The position numbers and the translations under genes are program-made. The notes under the pieces were generated by a model. That model had not been told where the DNA came from, did not search any database, and saw nothing but the letters and a program-made list of their open reading frames with translations. A stretch of DNA of 32,799 nucleotides, taken from assembly GCA_017436955.1 (NCBI GenBank), contig JAFSCD010000014.1:1-32799 (forward strand), read 5' to 3'. Origin of the DNA: Oscillospiraceae bacterium. Lineage in GTDB: Bacteria; Bacillota; Clostridia; Oscillospirales; Oscillospiraceae. Positions 25,994-32,758 of the stretch are shown piece after piece. Positions within the stretch are counted from its first letter, which is position 1. Each line of letters opens with the position of its first letter.

Positions 25994-26137
25994 TCAGCAG
26001 CGCTCGCAGCCGTTGCTGTAGCAGCCGCAGTTGGTGCTGCATACGTTGCTGCCGTTGCCGCAGCCGCAGACGAACAGCAGAACCAGGATGATGATCCACC
26101 AGCAGTTGTTGCCACCGAAGCAGTTGTTGTTGCACAT
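25994..26137 (-). CDS. Cysteine-rich 47-aa membrane microprotein
   Basis: An ORF on the minus strand, too short for automatic calls, encodes 47 aa with 10 cysteines and many Asn/Gly residues. It opens MCNNNCFGGNNCWW, has a hydrophobic core WWIIILVLLFVCGCG (residues about 13-27), and ends in a Cys/Gly/Asn tail SNGCERC. GGAGG lies 8-12 nt before the ATG. Small Cys-rich proteins with this Asn/Gly/Cys-WW-hydrophobic layout recur in Clostridia (some annotated as high-cysteine or chorion-like proteins), often linked to the spore or envelope; that link is inference. The compact composition, clean start signal and stop support expression. It faces a convergent SBP gene. Confidence 0.75.
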   Translation of the reverse strand: MCNNNCFGGNNCWWIIILVLLFVCGCGNGSNVCSTNCGCYSNGCERC

Positions 26138-26244
26138 AACGAATACCTCCAAGAAATTTTTCGAGCGTTTTGCCGCTCATTCCAAGATATTCCACAGCAG
26201 GAAAAAGGTGCAAAGGTAACATACGGATATAAAGAAATGCAGCA

Positions 26245-26399
26245 AAGGCTTCCCCTGGGGGAAGCTGGCAAAAATCTTTGATTTTTGACTGATGAGGGGA
26301 AACACGGCACATCGAAAATATGCCGCAGCAAAAGCTGCGGTTATTACCCTCATCCGGCACGGCTGAACGCCGCGCCACCTTCCCCCAGGGGAAGGCATA
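26245..26399. repeat. Dispersed intergenic repeat, family A, full copy 2
   Basis: Nearly the same 155-bp unit as 874-1027, in the same orientation, with the same CTTCCCCTGGGGGAAG module at both ends and the same CCGCAGC/GCTGCGG core. Differences are concentrated in the loops. It ends just before the dapH terminator. Confidence 0.8.
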
Positions 26400-26403
26400 A
26401 AGA

Positions 26404-26428
26404 CCCCGGTGGGGAGTTCCCACCGGGG
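26404..26428 (-). terminator. Hairpin terminator of dapH
   Basis: A 10-bp stem, CCCCGGTGGG (26404-26413) with CCCACCGGGG (26419-26428), 16 nt past the dapH stop. The minus-strand T-tract (GTCTTTATG) is short. Confidence 0.7.
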
Positions 26429-26444
26429 CCGTTGTTGCAGATTG

Positions 26445-27137
26445 TTACAGCTCTCTTAAGGCGTCCACAAGGGCGGTCTTGGAGGCGGTTTTTGCGTCCT
26501 TGACCTTGATGACCCGGGCAGGGCAGCCGGCAACCACCGTATTGGGCGCCACGTCGCCAACCACCACAGCGCCGGCGGCGACCACGGCGCCTTCACCGAT
26601 GCGGCAGCCTTCGATCACCACGGCGTTGGCGCCGATCAGCACGTTATCCTCCACCACAACTGGGGTTGCGGAGGCAGGCTCGATAACACCGGCCAGTACA
26701 GCGCCGGCACCCACGTGGCAATTCTTGCCCACGGTGGCACGACCGCCCAGAATGGCACCCATATCGATCATGGTACCCTCGCCGATGATGGCGCCGATGT
26801 TGATAACAGCGCCCATCATGATCACGGCGTTCTTGCCGATCTGAACCTGCTCCCGGATGATGGCGCCCGGCTCGATACGGGCAGGAATGTCCTTCACGTC
26901 CAGCATAGGGATGGCGGAATTTCTGCAGTTGTTCTCAATTTCCAGATGGACGAAGGTGTTGTTTTCCAGCACCGGGGCAATATCCTTCCAGTCGCCAAAG
27001 ACGATCTTGCAGTTTTCGCCTGCAGGGAACACGTGGCAGCCGGGGAATTGGACCGGCGTTTCTTCCCAAACGTAGACCTTGACGGGGGTCTTCTTTTCAG
27101 AGGTGCGGATATATTCGATAATTTCCTGGGCGTTCAT
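26445..27137 (-). CDS. dapH: Tetrahydrodipicolinate N-acetyltransferase
   Basis: A 230-aa left-handed beta-helix acetyltransferase. It acetylates 2,3,4,5-tetrahydrodipicolinate with acetyl-CoA in the acetylated branch of diaminopimelate/lysine synthesis. The N-terminal DapH domain ([23 protein letters not shown]) precedes hexapeptide repeats ([33 protein letters not shown]) and the substrate loop ending in [13 protein letters not shown]. It is divergent from dapL-patA, which perform the next two acetylated steps. The good start and ribosome binding site (AAAGGAG) are clear. Confidence 0.96.
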   Translation of the reverse strand: MNAQEIIEYIRTSEKKTPVKVYVWEETPVQFPGCHVFPAGENCKIVFGDWKDIAPVLENNTFVHLEIENNCRNSAIPMLDVKDIPARIEPGAIIREQVQIGKNAVIMMGAVINIGAIIGEGTMIDMGAILGGRATVGKNCHVGAGAVLAGVIEPASATPVVVEDNVLIGANAVVIEGCRIGEGAVVAAGAVVVGDVAPNTVVAGCPARVIKVKDAKTASKTALVDALREL

Positions 27138-27166
27138 AGCGGATCGCTCCTTTTTTCGTTTTCGTT

Positions 27167-27195
27167 ATCGTACCACCTTTTTCGCAAAAAGACAA
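27167..27195 (-). promoter_or_regulatory. Probable promoter for dapH
   Basis: The minus strand reads TTGTCT (27190-27195), 17 bp, TACGAT (27167-27172). It lies 10 bp from the divergent dapL promoter. Confidence 0.6.
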
Positions 27196-27204
27196 CCCCG
27201 GAAA

Positions 27205-27233
27205 TTGACACATGGACGGAAATAGACTATAAT
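27205..27233 (+). promoter_or_regulatory. Consensus sigma-A promoter for dapL-patA
   Basis: TTGACA (27205-27210), exactly 17 bp, TATAAT (27228-27233). This is a perfect consensus promoter, with the dapL start 31 nt downstream. Confidence 0.93.
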
Positions 27234-27263
27234 AATGAAAAATTCTCCATTCAGGAGGCCGTT

Positions 27264-28352
27264 ATGCAGATCGTTTCTGACCGCCGGGCACTGCACAGCA
27301 TCCCGGAGCTGGAGCTTCAGCTCCCCAAGACAATGGAATATTTGCGCAGCAGTCTGCAGGGCTTGAATTGCCGGCTGTTTTCTCCCACGGCGGAAAGTCT
27401 GTGCGCCTGGTTTGATTTCGGTGCGGAAAGCACACTGGCGTTTCGTGCCGATTGCGACGCGCTGCCTATCTGCGAGAATACCGGGGCAGAGTATGCCTCC
27501 ACCCATCCCGGCGTGATGCACGCCTGCGGACACGACGGGCATATGGCGATCCTGCTGGAGCTGGCGCGGCGTTTGGATGCCAAAAAGGAGAATAAGAACA
27601 ATGTTCTGCTAATCTTCCAGCCCGGGGAGGAAGCGCCCGGCGGTGCCAAGCCTATCTGCGACAGCGGCGTGCTGGCGGAATACAATGTAAAGGCGATCTT
27701 CGGTATGCACGTATGGCCGGGTCTGCCGAAAGGAGAAATTTTCTCCCGACCCAATGAGCTGATGAGCAGCGGCACGGAAGTGACTGTGGATATTTACGGA
27801 AGATCCGCCCACATTGCCAAGGCGGAGCAGGGCGTGGATGCCACCGCTGCCGGCGTGGCGTTTTACACCCGGGCCTGCGAAATGGAAAAAAGCTATCCGG
27901 CGCAGGTCTACCGGCTGCTGAAATTCGGCAAGTTCGACAGCGGCACCGTGAGAAACGCGCTTTCTGCCCACTGCCATATCGAGGGCTCTCTGCGTGCATT
28001 CCAGGAGGAGATCCTGGCACAGATGCAGAGCAATTTGCGCACGATTGCCGCAGAAATCGAGGCGGAGTTCGGCTGCGAAGCAAAGCTCCACTTCAGCGAG
28101 GGCTATCCCGCGGTGATGAATGACCCGGCGCTTTACGCGAAGCTGCGCGAAGCGGTGCAGTGGAACGAGCTGGCCGCACCCAGTATGACTGCCGAGGATT
28201 TTGCCTGCTATCAGCGCTGCGTTCCCGGCGTGTTCTTCTTTTTAGGGTTGGGGGATGTGCCGGCGCTGCACAGCGACAATTTCGACTTTGACGATGCCCT
28301 TTTGTGCAAAGGCGCTGACCTTTTTGAAACCGTTGCGGAGGTGGATGTATGA
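27264..28352 (+). CDS. dapL: M20 family N-acetyl-LL-diaminopimelate deacetylase
   Basis: A 362-aa zinc amidohydrolase. It starts at ATG 27264 with AGGAGG upstream. Key residues are HACGHDGHMAIL (metal ligands), IFQPGEEAPGGAKP (catalytic and metal glutamates), FGMHVWPGLPKGEI and PSMTAEDFACY. The M20D group includes hippurate hydrolases and N-acetyl-diaminopimelate deacetylases; the placement beside an aminotransferase and opposite dapH supports the latter. The stop overlaps the start of the aminotransferase (ATGA), so translation is coupled. The symbol dapL is also used for an unrelated aminotransferase; here it follows B. subtilis usage. Confidence 0.85.
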   Translation: MQIVSDRRALHSIPELELQLPKTMEYLRSSLQGLNCRLFSPTAESLCAWFDFGAESTLAFRADCDALPICENTGAEYASTHPGVMHACGHDGHMAILLELARRLDAKKENKNNVLLIFQPGEEAPGGAKPICDSGVLAEYNVKAIFGMHVWPGLPKGEIFSRPNELMSSGTEVTVDIYGRSAHIAKAEQGVDATAAGVAFYTRACEMEKSYPAQVYRLLKFGKFDSGTVRNALSAHCHIEGSLRAFQEEILAQMQSNLRTIAAEIEAEFGCEAKLHFSEGYPAVMNDPALYAKLREAVQWNELAAPSMTAEDFACYQRCVPGVFFFLGLGDVPALHSDNFDFDDALLCKGADLFETVAEVDV

Positions 28353-29479
28353 TCCCTCTGAATCAGAATTTGTCCACGTTGAAGCGCAGTGGTATCCGTC
28401 TGTATACCAATCTGGCGAAGACGGTGGATGACTGTGTTATGTTAACCTTGGGCGAGCCGGATTTCGACACGCCGGAGGAGATCAAGGCGGCGGCGCTGAC
28501 CTCGATTTTCCAAAACCGCACCCACTATGCCCCCAATCAGGGCGTGGAGGTCTTGCGGCAGGAAATTGCGGCGTTTGAGAGCTTCCGGGGCTTTGAATGC
28601 ACCGCCGAGCAGGTGCTGGTGACGGTTGGCGCTACGGAAGCGCTGTTTACGGCGCTGCTGGGCATTCTGAATCCCGGTGAGGAGGTCATCATCCCCACGC
28701 CGGCGTTTCCGCTGTACGCATCCATCGTTACCATCGCCGGCGGCAAGCCGGTGCTGCTGGATACAAAACCCGACGGTTTTCAGTTGACACAGAAGGCGCT
28801 GGAAAAGGCGATCACACCAAAGACCAAGGCCATCGTGCTGAATTCGCCCAATAATCCCACCGGCGCTGTGCTGGAAGAGGATTCTCTGGCAGCGGTGAAG
28901 GCAGCGGTGCTGGGCAAGGATATCTTTGTCATCTGCGACAATGTGTACCAGGGTCTTTGCGCGGAAAAGGTGCCGGATCTGAGCCTGGATGCCGACCTGA
29001 AGCCCCAGATCCTGCTGTGCCAGAGCTTTTCCAAGCCCTGGGCCATGACCGGCTGGCGTGTGGGCTATCTCATCGGCGAAGCCGAGGTGATGCAGCGGCT
29101 GCTGCTTCTGCACGCAGCGCAGGTGGCGGCTGTGCCCACCTTTGCCCAGGATGCCTGCCTGGCTGCCCTGATGACCTCTACCCGGGCGATGGCGCAGGTG
29201 TATGAAAAGCGCAGAGCCTACGTCTGCGACCGGCTGAAGGGGATGGGACTTTCCTTCCCGGAGCCCAAGGGCGCCTTTTACGTGTTTGTGGATATTTCCC
29301 GGTTCGGGATGTCGGACGAGGAATTCTGCACCCGGCTGATCCGGGAAGCGGCGGTGGCAACGGTGCCCGGCTCCTGCTTCGATTGCCCGGGCTACCTGCG
29401 GATCTCCTACTGCTGCAGCGATGCCGACCTGCAAAAGGGTATGGACCGATTGGAAGATTTTTTGAAGAAAATAAAGTAA
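28349..29479 (+). CDS. patA: Class I/II aminotransferase, probable N-acetyl-LL-DAP aminotransferase
   Basis: A 376-aa PLP enzyme. It opens MIPLNQNLSTLKRSGIRLYTNLA. NSPNNPTGAVL is the substrate/cofactor segment, ICDNVYQGL carries the Asp that contacts the pyridine nitrogen, and SQSFSKPWAMTGWRVGYL has the PLP-binding lysine. PGSCFDCPGYLRISYC supplies the C-terminal arginine. It should transaminate N-acetyl-2-amino-6-oxopimelate with glutamate. The operon with an M20 deacetylase and the divergent dapH make this assignment stronger than homology alone. Confidence 0.88.
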   Translation: MIPLNQNLSTLKRSGIRLYTNLAKTVDDCVMLTLGEPDFDTPEEIKAAALTSIFQNRTHYAPNQGVEVLRQEIAAFESFRGFECTAEQVLVTVGATEALFTALLGILNPGEEVIIPTPAFPLYASIVTIAGGKPVLLDTKPDGFQLTQKALEKAITPKTKAIVLNSPNNPTGAVLEEDSLAAVKAAVLGKDIFVICDNVYQGLCAEKVPDLSLDADLKPQILLCQSFSKPWAMTGWRVGYLIGEAEVMQRLLLLHAAQVAAVPTFAQDACLAALMTSTRAMAQVYEKRRAYVCDRLKGMGLSFPEPKGAFYVFVDISRFGMSDEEFCTRLIREAAVATVPGSCFDCPGYLRISYCCSDADLQKGMDRLEDFLKKIK

Positions 29480-29480
29480 T

Positions 29481-29515
29481 AAAAATGGGTGATCTGTTGA
29501 GGTCACCCATTTTTT
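29481..29515 (+). terminator. Terminator of dapL-patA
   Basis: A 12-bp stem, AAAAATGGGTGA (29481-29492) with TCACCCATTTTT (29503-29514), lies 1 nt after the patA stop codon. Its 3' arm includes the T-tract. Confidence 0.88.
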
Positions 29516-29595
29516 GCAGGGGCGATCGAAAGATCGCCCCTTAACCACCCTCTCCCGGGGAGAGGGTGTAGGGGGCAGGTTCTCTTCCCCCCTAC
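29516..29595. repeat. Repeat fragments in the patA-yabP gap
   Basis: A GGGGCGATC-GAAA-GATCGCCCC hairpin is followed by ACCCTCTCCCGGGGAGAGGGTG (family E left end, compare 16671 and 32478) and TAGGGGGCAGG...CCCCCCTA, another inverted repeat. It ends just before the yabP promoter. Confidence 0.7.
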
Positions 29596-29597
29596 AA

Positions 29598-29626
29598 TCA
29601 TATTTGAAATTCGCTGCGCATACACT
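29598..29626 (+). promoter_or_regulatory. Sigma-E-type sporulation promoter for yabP-yabQ
   Basis: TCATATT (29598-29604), 14 bp, CATACACT (29619-29626) fits the B. subtilis sigma-E consensus (KMATATT, N14-15, CATACAHT) at every position. It lies 19 nt upstream of the yabP start. In B. subtilis yabP and yabQ are expressed in the mother cell under sigma-E. Confidence 0.85.
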
Positions 29627-29645
29627 TTTCCCAGGAGGGATGGGT

Positions 29646-29918
29646 ATGGGAGACGAGAAACTGCAGCTGCCGCACAAGCTGATTCTCAATGAGCGGCGGC
29701 AACTGACAATGACCGGGGTGACCGAGGTGGTCAGCTTTGATGAAAACGCGGTGGTGCTTTGCACTGAACTGGGACGGATGACCGTCCACGGGCAGGGTCT
29801 GCAGCTGCGCCAGCTGGCGCTGGACGGCGGTCAGGTGGCGGTGGACGGCACCGTTTCTGCCATCGTGTACGAGGAAGCCCGGCAGACCGGCGGCTGGTTC
29901 CGCCGCTTAACCACATGA
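29646..29918 (+). CDS. yabP: Sporulation protein YabP
   Basis: A 90-aa protein required for sporulation in B. subtilis (spore cortex/coat). It begins MGDEKLQLPHKLILNERRQL and continues with the conserved MTGVTEVVSFDENAVVLCTELGRMTVHGQGLQLRQL. I chose ATG 29646 because GGAGGG gives a good spacing; the ATG at 29640 is too close to it. It overlaps the yabQ start by 4 nt (ATGA). The family is short (~100 aa), so length fits. The order yabP-yabQ-divIC-yabR is the Bacillus order. Confidence 0.92.
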   Translation: MGDEKLQLPHKLILNERRQLTMTGVTEVVSFDENAVVLCTELGRMTVHGQGLQLRQLALDGGQVAVDGTVSAIVYEEARQTGGWFRRLTT

Positions 29919-30571
29919 CCGCACCGGCTTTGGCGGCAGACCGCTTTCTTGCGGCCTGCCTCATTGGTATGCAGCTGGGCTTCGTTTACGATTTCCTCCG
30001 TCCGCTGCGCCCGAAGCTTACCACGATCCCGGACTTGCTGTTCCTGACGGCGCTGGGCGCCGGATGGGTGTATCTGGCATTTGGCATCTGCAGGGGCGAT
30101 CTGCGCTTCGGATATACAGTGGGGTTAGGTGTGGGTATTTTCTTTTGGGAGCTGACGGCTACCCGGATCTTGCGGCGTTTCTTTGGGTATTTTTGGCTGT
30201 CTATACGAAAAATTTATAGATTTTTCAGAAAAATTGCAAAAAAACTATTTGCAACCGGGCGAAAAAAGGTTACAATAAGCTGTAACCTACAGAAAAGGAG
30301 ACAGCGTTATGAAGAAGCTGATGCGATTGCTTCGCCGGGTACGGGTACGGTTCGTCCAAAGCAGCCGGCGCACCAAGACCGTAGTGGTCGTGATGGTGGT
30401 GGCGTGTATGGTGGCGCTTCTGACGCTGAGCGTAACCATCCACACGCTGAACAAGCGGGCAGAAGAAGCAAGGCAGCACGCCGCGCAGTTGGAGTACGAG
30501 CTGAACCAACTGGAAGAAAAACTGGAAAATCTGGGTTCCTCGGAAGGCGCGGAGGATGCCGCCAAGGATGA
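29915..30571 (+). CDS. yabQ: Spore cortex biosynthesis protein YabQ, with abnormal C-terminal extension
   Basis: A membrane protein (open frame 218 aa) with hydrophobic segments FLAACLIGMQLGFVYDFL, LLFLTALGAGWVYLAF and YTVGLGVGIFFWELTAT. In B. subtilis it is needed for spore cortex formation. The genuine part ends near IAKKLFATGRKKVTI. From about residue 130 on, the frame runs 263 nt into divIC in the wrong phase, giving an Arg/Gly-rich sequence with no resemblance to a protein. Either the stop was lost by an indel in the A-runs (30238-30244 or 30262-30267), or recoding occurs at the A AAA AAG heptamer (30262-30268). The true product may be ~121-123 aa. Confidence 0.8.
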   Translation: MTAPALAADRFLAACLIGMQLGFVYDFLRPLRPKLTTIPDLLFLTALGAGWVYLAFGICRGDLRFGYTVGLGVGIFFWELTATRILRRFFGYFWLSIRKIYRFFRKIAKKLFATGRKKVTISCNLQKRRQRYEEADAIASPGTGTVRPKQPAHQDRSGRDGGGVYGGASDAERNHPHAEQAGRRSKAARRAVGVRAEPTGRKTGKSGFLGRRGGCRQG

Positions 30572-30623
30572 GGGCTATGTGGACAAGGATACCATCGTGA
30601 TTCAACCGAAACCGGAACAGTAA
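30309..30623 (+). CDS. divIC: Septum formation initiator, DivIC/FtsB family
   Basis: A 104-aa bitopic division protein that links FtsL and the divisome. The basic N-terminus (KKLMRLLRRVRVRF) is followed by a TM segment (VVVVMVVACMVALLTLSVTI) and a coiled coil (NKRAEEARQHAAQLEYELNQLEEKLENL). AAAGGAGA sits upstream of the ATG. It lies between yabQ and yabR, as in Bacillus. DivIC members are short and diverged, so synteny is essential for the name. Confidence 0.87.
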   Translation: MKKLMRLLRRVRVRFVQSSRRTKTVVVVMVVACMVALLTLSVTIHTLNKRAEEARQHAAQLEYELNQLEEKLENLGSSEGAEDAAKDEGYVDKDTIVIQPKPEQ

Positions 30624-30648
30624 TATTTTTGGAGGAAAGCAAAAACCT

Positions 30649-31086
30649 ATGGAGTTAACCGTCGGATCGATTTTAGAGGGCAAGGTCAAGACCATCACCA
30701 ATTTCGGCGCGTTTGTGGCGCTGCCGGAGGGCAAGACCGGTATGATACATATTTCCGAGGTCGCCAATGCCTATGTCAGCGATATCCGCCAGCATTTAAG
30801 CGAGGGTCAGGATGTGCGTGTGATGGTGATCAGCAACGAAAACGGCAAGATCAATCTGTCCATAAAGCGGCTGGAGGCCAAGCCCCAGCGGGAAGGCGCA
30901 CCCAAGGCAGAGGCACCCCGCCCTGCCGCGAGACCCGTCCGCCGGGAAGTGACGCCCACACCGCCGCCGGCACCCAAGACGGCGGATCAGCTGTTTGAAG
31001 AGCGGTTGAGAGCCTTTATTACAGAGTCCGACTCCAAGCTGTCCGGCATCCGCGCGGATCATCGCACAAAGAGCCGCAGAAGATAA
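30649..31086 (+). CDS. yabR: S1 RNA-binding domain protein, YabR-like
   Basis: A 145-aa protein. Residues 1-77 are a single S1 OB-fold: LTVGSILEGKVKTITNFGAFVALPEGKTGMIHISEVANAYVSDI, then HLSEGQDVRVMVISNENGKINLSIKRLE. The rest is a Pro/Arg-rich linker and a short charged C-terminal helix with RTKSRRR. It is homologous to B. subtilis YabR, downstream of divIC, whose function is not well defined (RNA binding, general stress/translation). GGAGG precedes the ATG. Confidence 0.9.
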   Translation: MELTVGSILEGKVKTITNFGAFVALPEGKTGMIHISEVANAYVSDIRQHLSEGQDVRVMVISNENGKINLSIKRLEAKPQREGAPKAEAPRPAARPVRREVTPTPPPAPKTADQLFEERLRAFITESDSKLSGIRADHRTKSRRR

Positions 31087-31118
31087 GACCTGCATACCCA
31101 CTCCCAGAGAGTGCGAAT

Positions 31119-31248
31119 ACCTTGCCCCCTCTTTGAGGGGGCTGTCAGCCGAACAGGCTGACTGGGGGAGTGTACGAAAAGGGTAACGCCGCTCCCTCCG
31201 TCACGGCTTGCGCTGTGCCACCTCCCTCAGAGAGGGAGGCAAGGGCGC
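31119..31248. repeat. Dispersed intergenic repeat, family C, full copy
   Basis: A 130-bp unit from ACCTTGCCCCCTCTTTGAGGG to CCTCCCTCAGAGAGGGAGGC. The two ends are inverted copies of a palindromic GCC-CCCTCTTTGAGGG type motif. GTCAGCCGAACAGGCTGAC forms an internal hairpin. The right half recurs at 9007-9063. It separates yabR from the SDR gene and may end the yab transcript. Confidence 0.8.
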
Positions 31249-31273
31249 AAAGCGATTTTATAAGAGGTGCAAT

Positions 31274-31972
31274 ATGTCAACCGTAGTCATTACCGGCGGC
31301 AGCCGGGGCATTGGCGCGGCAGCAGCAGAGCTGTTTGCTGCCAAGGGTCACCGGGTCTGCTTTTTGTATGAAAAAAATCACGCAGCCGCCAAAGCTGTGG
31401 CGGAAAAAACCGGCGCGGAAGCCTATTGTGCCGATGTGGCAGACGGCGACGCGGTCCGGGAAGCCTTTGCCAAAATCGGCGATGTGGACATCCTGATCTG
31501 TAATGCCGGCATTGCCCATATTGGTCTGATGCAGGACACCTCGCCTGCGCTGTGGGATCGGATGTTCGACGTAAACGTCAAGGGCATTTATAATTGTGTC
31601 AACGCTGCGCTGCCCGGATTTCTGCGCAAGCAATCCGGCTGCATCGTTACCGTAAGCTCCATGTGGGGTCAGGTGGGCGCATCCTGCGAGACCGCCTATT
31701 CTGCCACCAAGGGCGCTATTATCGCGCTGACGAAGGCTATGGCCAAGGAATTCGCTCCCAGCGGCATCCGGGTCAACTGCGTTGCGCCCGGTCTGATCCT
31801 GACGGATATGTGCGCGATGCTGGATCAGCAAACTTTGGACGCGGTGGCGCAGGAAACGCCCGTAGGACGCAACGGCACCGTGGAGGACGTGGCGAAGGCC
31901 ATCGCCTATCTCGTGGAGGCGCCGTTTGTTACCGGACAAATTCTTCCCGTCAACGGCGGGTATGTTATCTAA
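31274..31972 (+). CDS. Short-chain dehydrogenase/reductase, YmfI/FabG-like
   Basis: A 232-aa classical SDR. ITGGSRGIGAAAA is the NAD(P)-binding TGxxxGIG motif, ICNAGIAH the NAG motif, TVSSMWGQVGASCETAYSATKGAI gives the catalytic Ser-Tyr-Lys (YxxxK = YSATK), and NCVAPGLILTDM the PG loop. SSMWGQVGASCE resembles YmfI, an EF-P 5-aminopentanone reductase in B. subtilis that finishes EF-P modification, more than FabG; this is a tentative reading. The ATG at 31274 has AGAGGT upstream. It is followed by rpiB after 19 nt, so the two probably form one transcript. Confidence 0.88.
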   Translation: MSTVVITGGSRGIGAAAAELFAAKGHRVCFLYEKNHAAAKAVAEKTGAEAYCADVADGDAVREAFAKIGDVDILICNAGIAHIGLMQDTSPALWDRMFDVNVKGIYNCVNAALPGFLRKQSGCIVTVSSMWGQVGASCETAYSATKGAIIALTKAMAKEFAPSGIRVNCVAPGLILTDMCAMLDQQTLDAVAQETPVGRNGTVEDVAKAIAYLVEAPFVTGQILPVNGGYVI

Positions 31973-31991
31973 CGCAAAGGAGAAAAGGATT

Positions 31992-32432
31992 ATGAAAATT
32001 GCCATCGGCTGTGATCACGGCGCATTGGCGCTGAAGGAAGTATTGATCCCCCATCTGGAAAAGGCAGGCTACGAAGTCAAGGATTTCGGCACCTATACCC
32101 TGGATTCCTGCGACTATCCCGATTTTGCAGGCGCTGCCGCCAAGGCTGTGGCTGCCGGCGAATGTGACCGGGGCATCGTGCTTTGCACCACCGGCATCGG
32201 TGTTTCCATCGCCGCCAATAAGGTGAAGGGCATCCGCTGCGCGCTGCTGAGCGATGTGATGAGCGCCCGTATGACCCGGGAGCACAACGATACCAATATG
32301 ATGGCCATCGGCGCTGCCGTGGTGGGTCAGATGCTGGCGCTGGAGATCGTGGACACCTGGCTGGGCACGGAATTCTCCCACAATGAGCGCCACCAGAGAA
32401 GAATCGACAAGGTTATGGCTCTGGAAGGCTGA
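31992..32432 (+). CDS. rpiB: Ribose-5-phosphate isomerase B
   Basis: A 146-aa LacAB/RpiB enzyme that interconverts ribose-5-phosphate and ribulose-5-phosphate in the non-oxidative pentose phosphate pathway. It begins MKIAIGCDHGALALKEVL. IVLCTTGIGVSIAANKVKGIRCA contains the catalytic cysteine and the phosphate loop, and TREHNDTNMMAIGAAVVG the catalytic histidine. Length is full. AAAGGAGAAAAGG precedes the ATG. The downstream hairpin terminates the transcript. Confidence 0.96.
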   Translation: MKIAIGCDHGALALKEVLIPHLEKAGYEVKDFGTYTLDSCDYPDFAGAAAKAVAAGECDRGIVLCTTGIGVSIAANKVKGIRCALLSDVMSARMTREHNDTNMMAIGAAVVGQMLALEIVDTWLGTEFSHNERHQRRIDKVMALEG

Positions 32433-32444
32433 TAAGGAAATAAG

Positions 32445-32475
32445 AAAGCTGCTGTTAGAAAACAGCAGCTTTTTT
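32445..32475 (+). terminator. Terminator of the SDR-rpiB transcript
   Basis: A 12-bp stem, AAAGCTGCTGTT (32445-32456) with AACAGCAGCTTT (32461-32472), AGAA loop and T-tract, 12 nt after rpiB. Confidence 0.94.
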
Positions 32476-32477
32476 AT

Positions 32478-32645
32478 CCCCTCTCCCGGGGAGAGGGTGT
32501 CAGCCGTTAGGCTGACGGGTGTGGAACGGCGTGCAGATGAATGTAGCAGAGGCCTTGAAATTACGCTGAATTTAAGTTTTTTGCCCGCATTCCACATCCG
32601 CCCCAGTTTGCGAACTGGGGCACCTTCTCCCCGGGAGAAGGGATA
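32478..32645. repeat. Dispersed intergenic repeat, family E, copy 2
   Basis: A 168-bp unit whose ends read TCCCCTCTCCCGGGGAGAG and CTTCTCCCCGGGAGAAGGGA, in inverted orientation. Shares GACGGGTGTGGAACGGCGTGC and TTGCCCGCATTCC with 16671-16840. It has internal hairpins (GTCAGCC-GTTA-GGCTGAC, CCCCAGTTTGCGAACTGGGG). Confidence 0.82.
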
Positions 32646-32721
32646 AAAGCCACCTCGGAAGGGCAGCGCACCATAGTGATAAAATGGTTTTGAACGGTCC
32701 CTTTTCCGCTTAACTGCACAA

Positions 32722-32757
32722 AAAATTCCCGAAATGCGTCAGCATTCCGGGAATTTT
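32722..32757 (-). terminator. Terminator of a leftward gene beyond the right edge
   Basis: A 16-bp stem (32722-32737 with 32742-32757), one position being G-U on the minus-strand RNA, is followed on the minus strand by a T-run. It therefore belongs to a leftward gene that ends near 32759. Confidence 0.75.
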
Positions 32758-32758
32758 G

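Noticed and set aside
25973-26281. Plus-strand 102-aa frame over 25973-26281 (Ala/Val-rich)
   Set aside because: It is antisense to the Cys-rich microprotein; it has no ribosome binding site and overlaps a terminator and a repeat.
27234-27263. Lysine riboswitch or T-box upstream of the dapL-patA operon
   Set aside because: The leader between the consensus -10 and the start codon is only about 30 nt, far too short for either.
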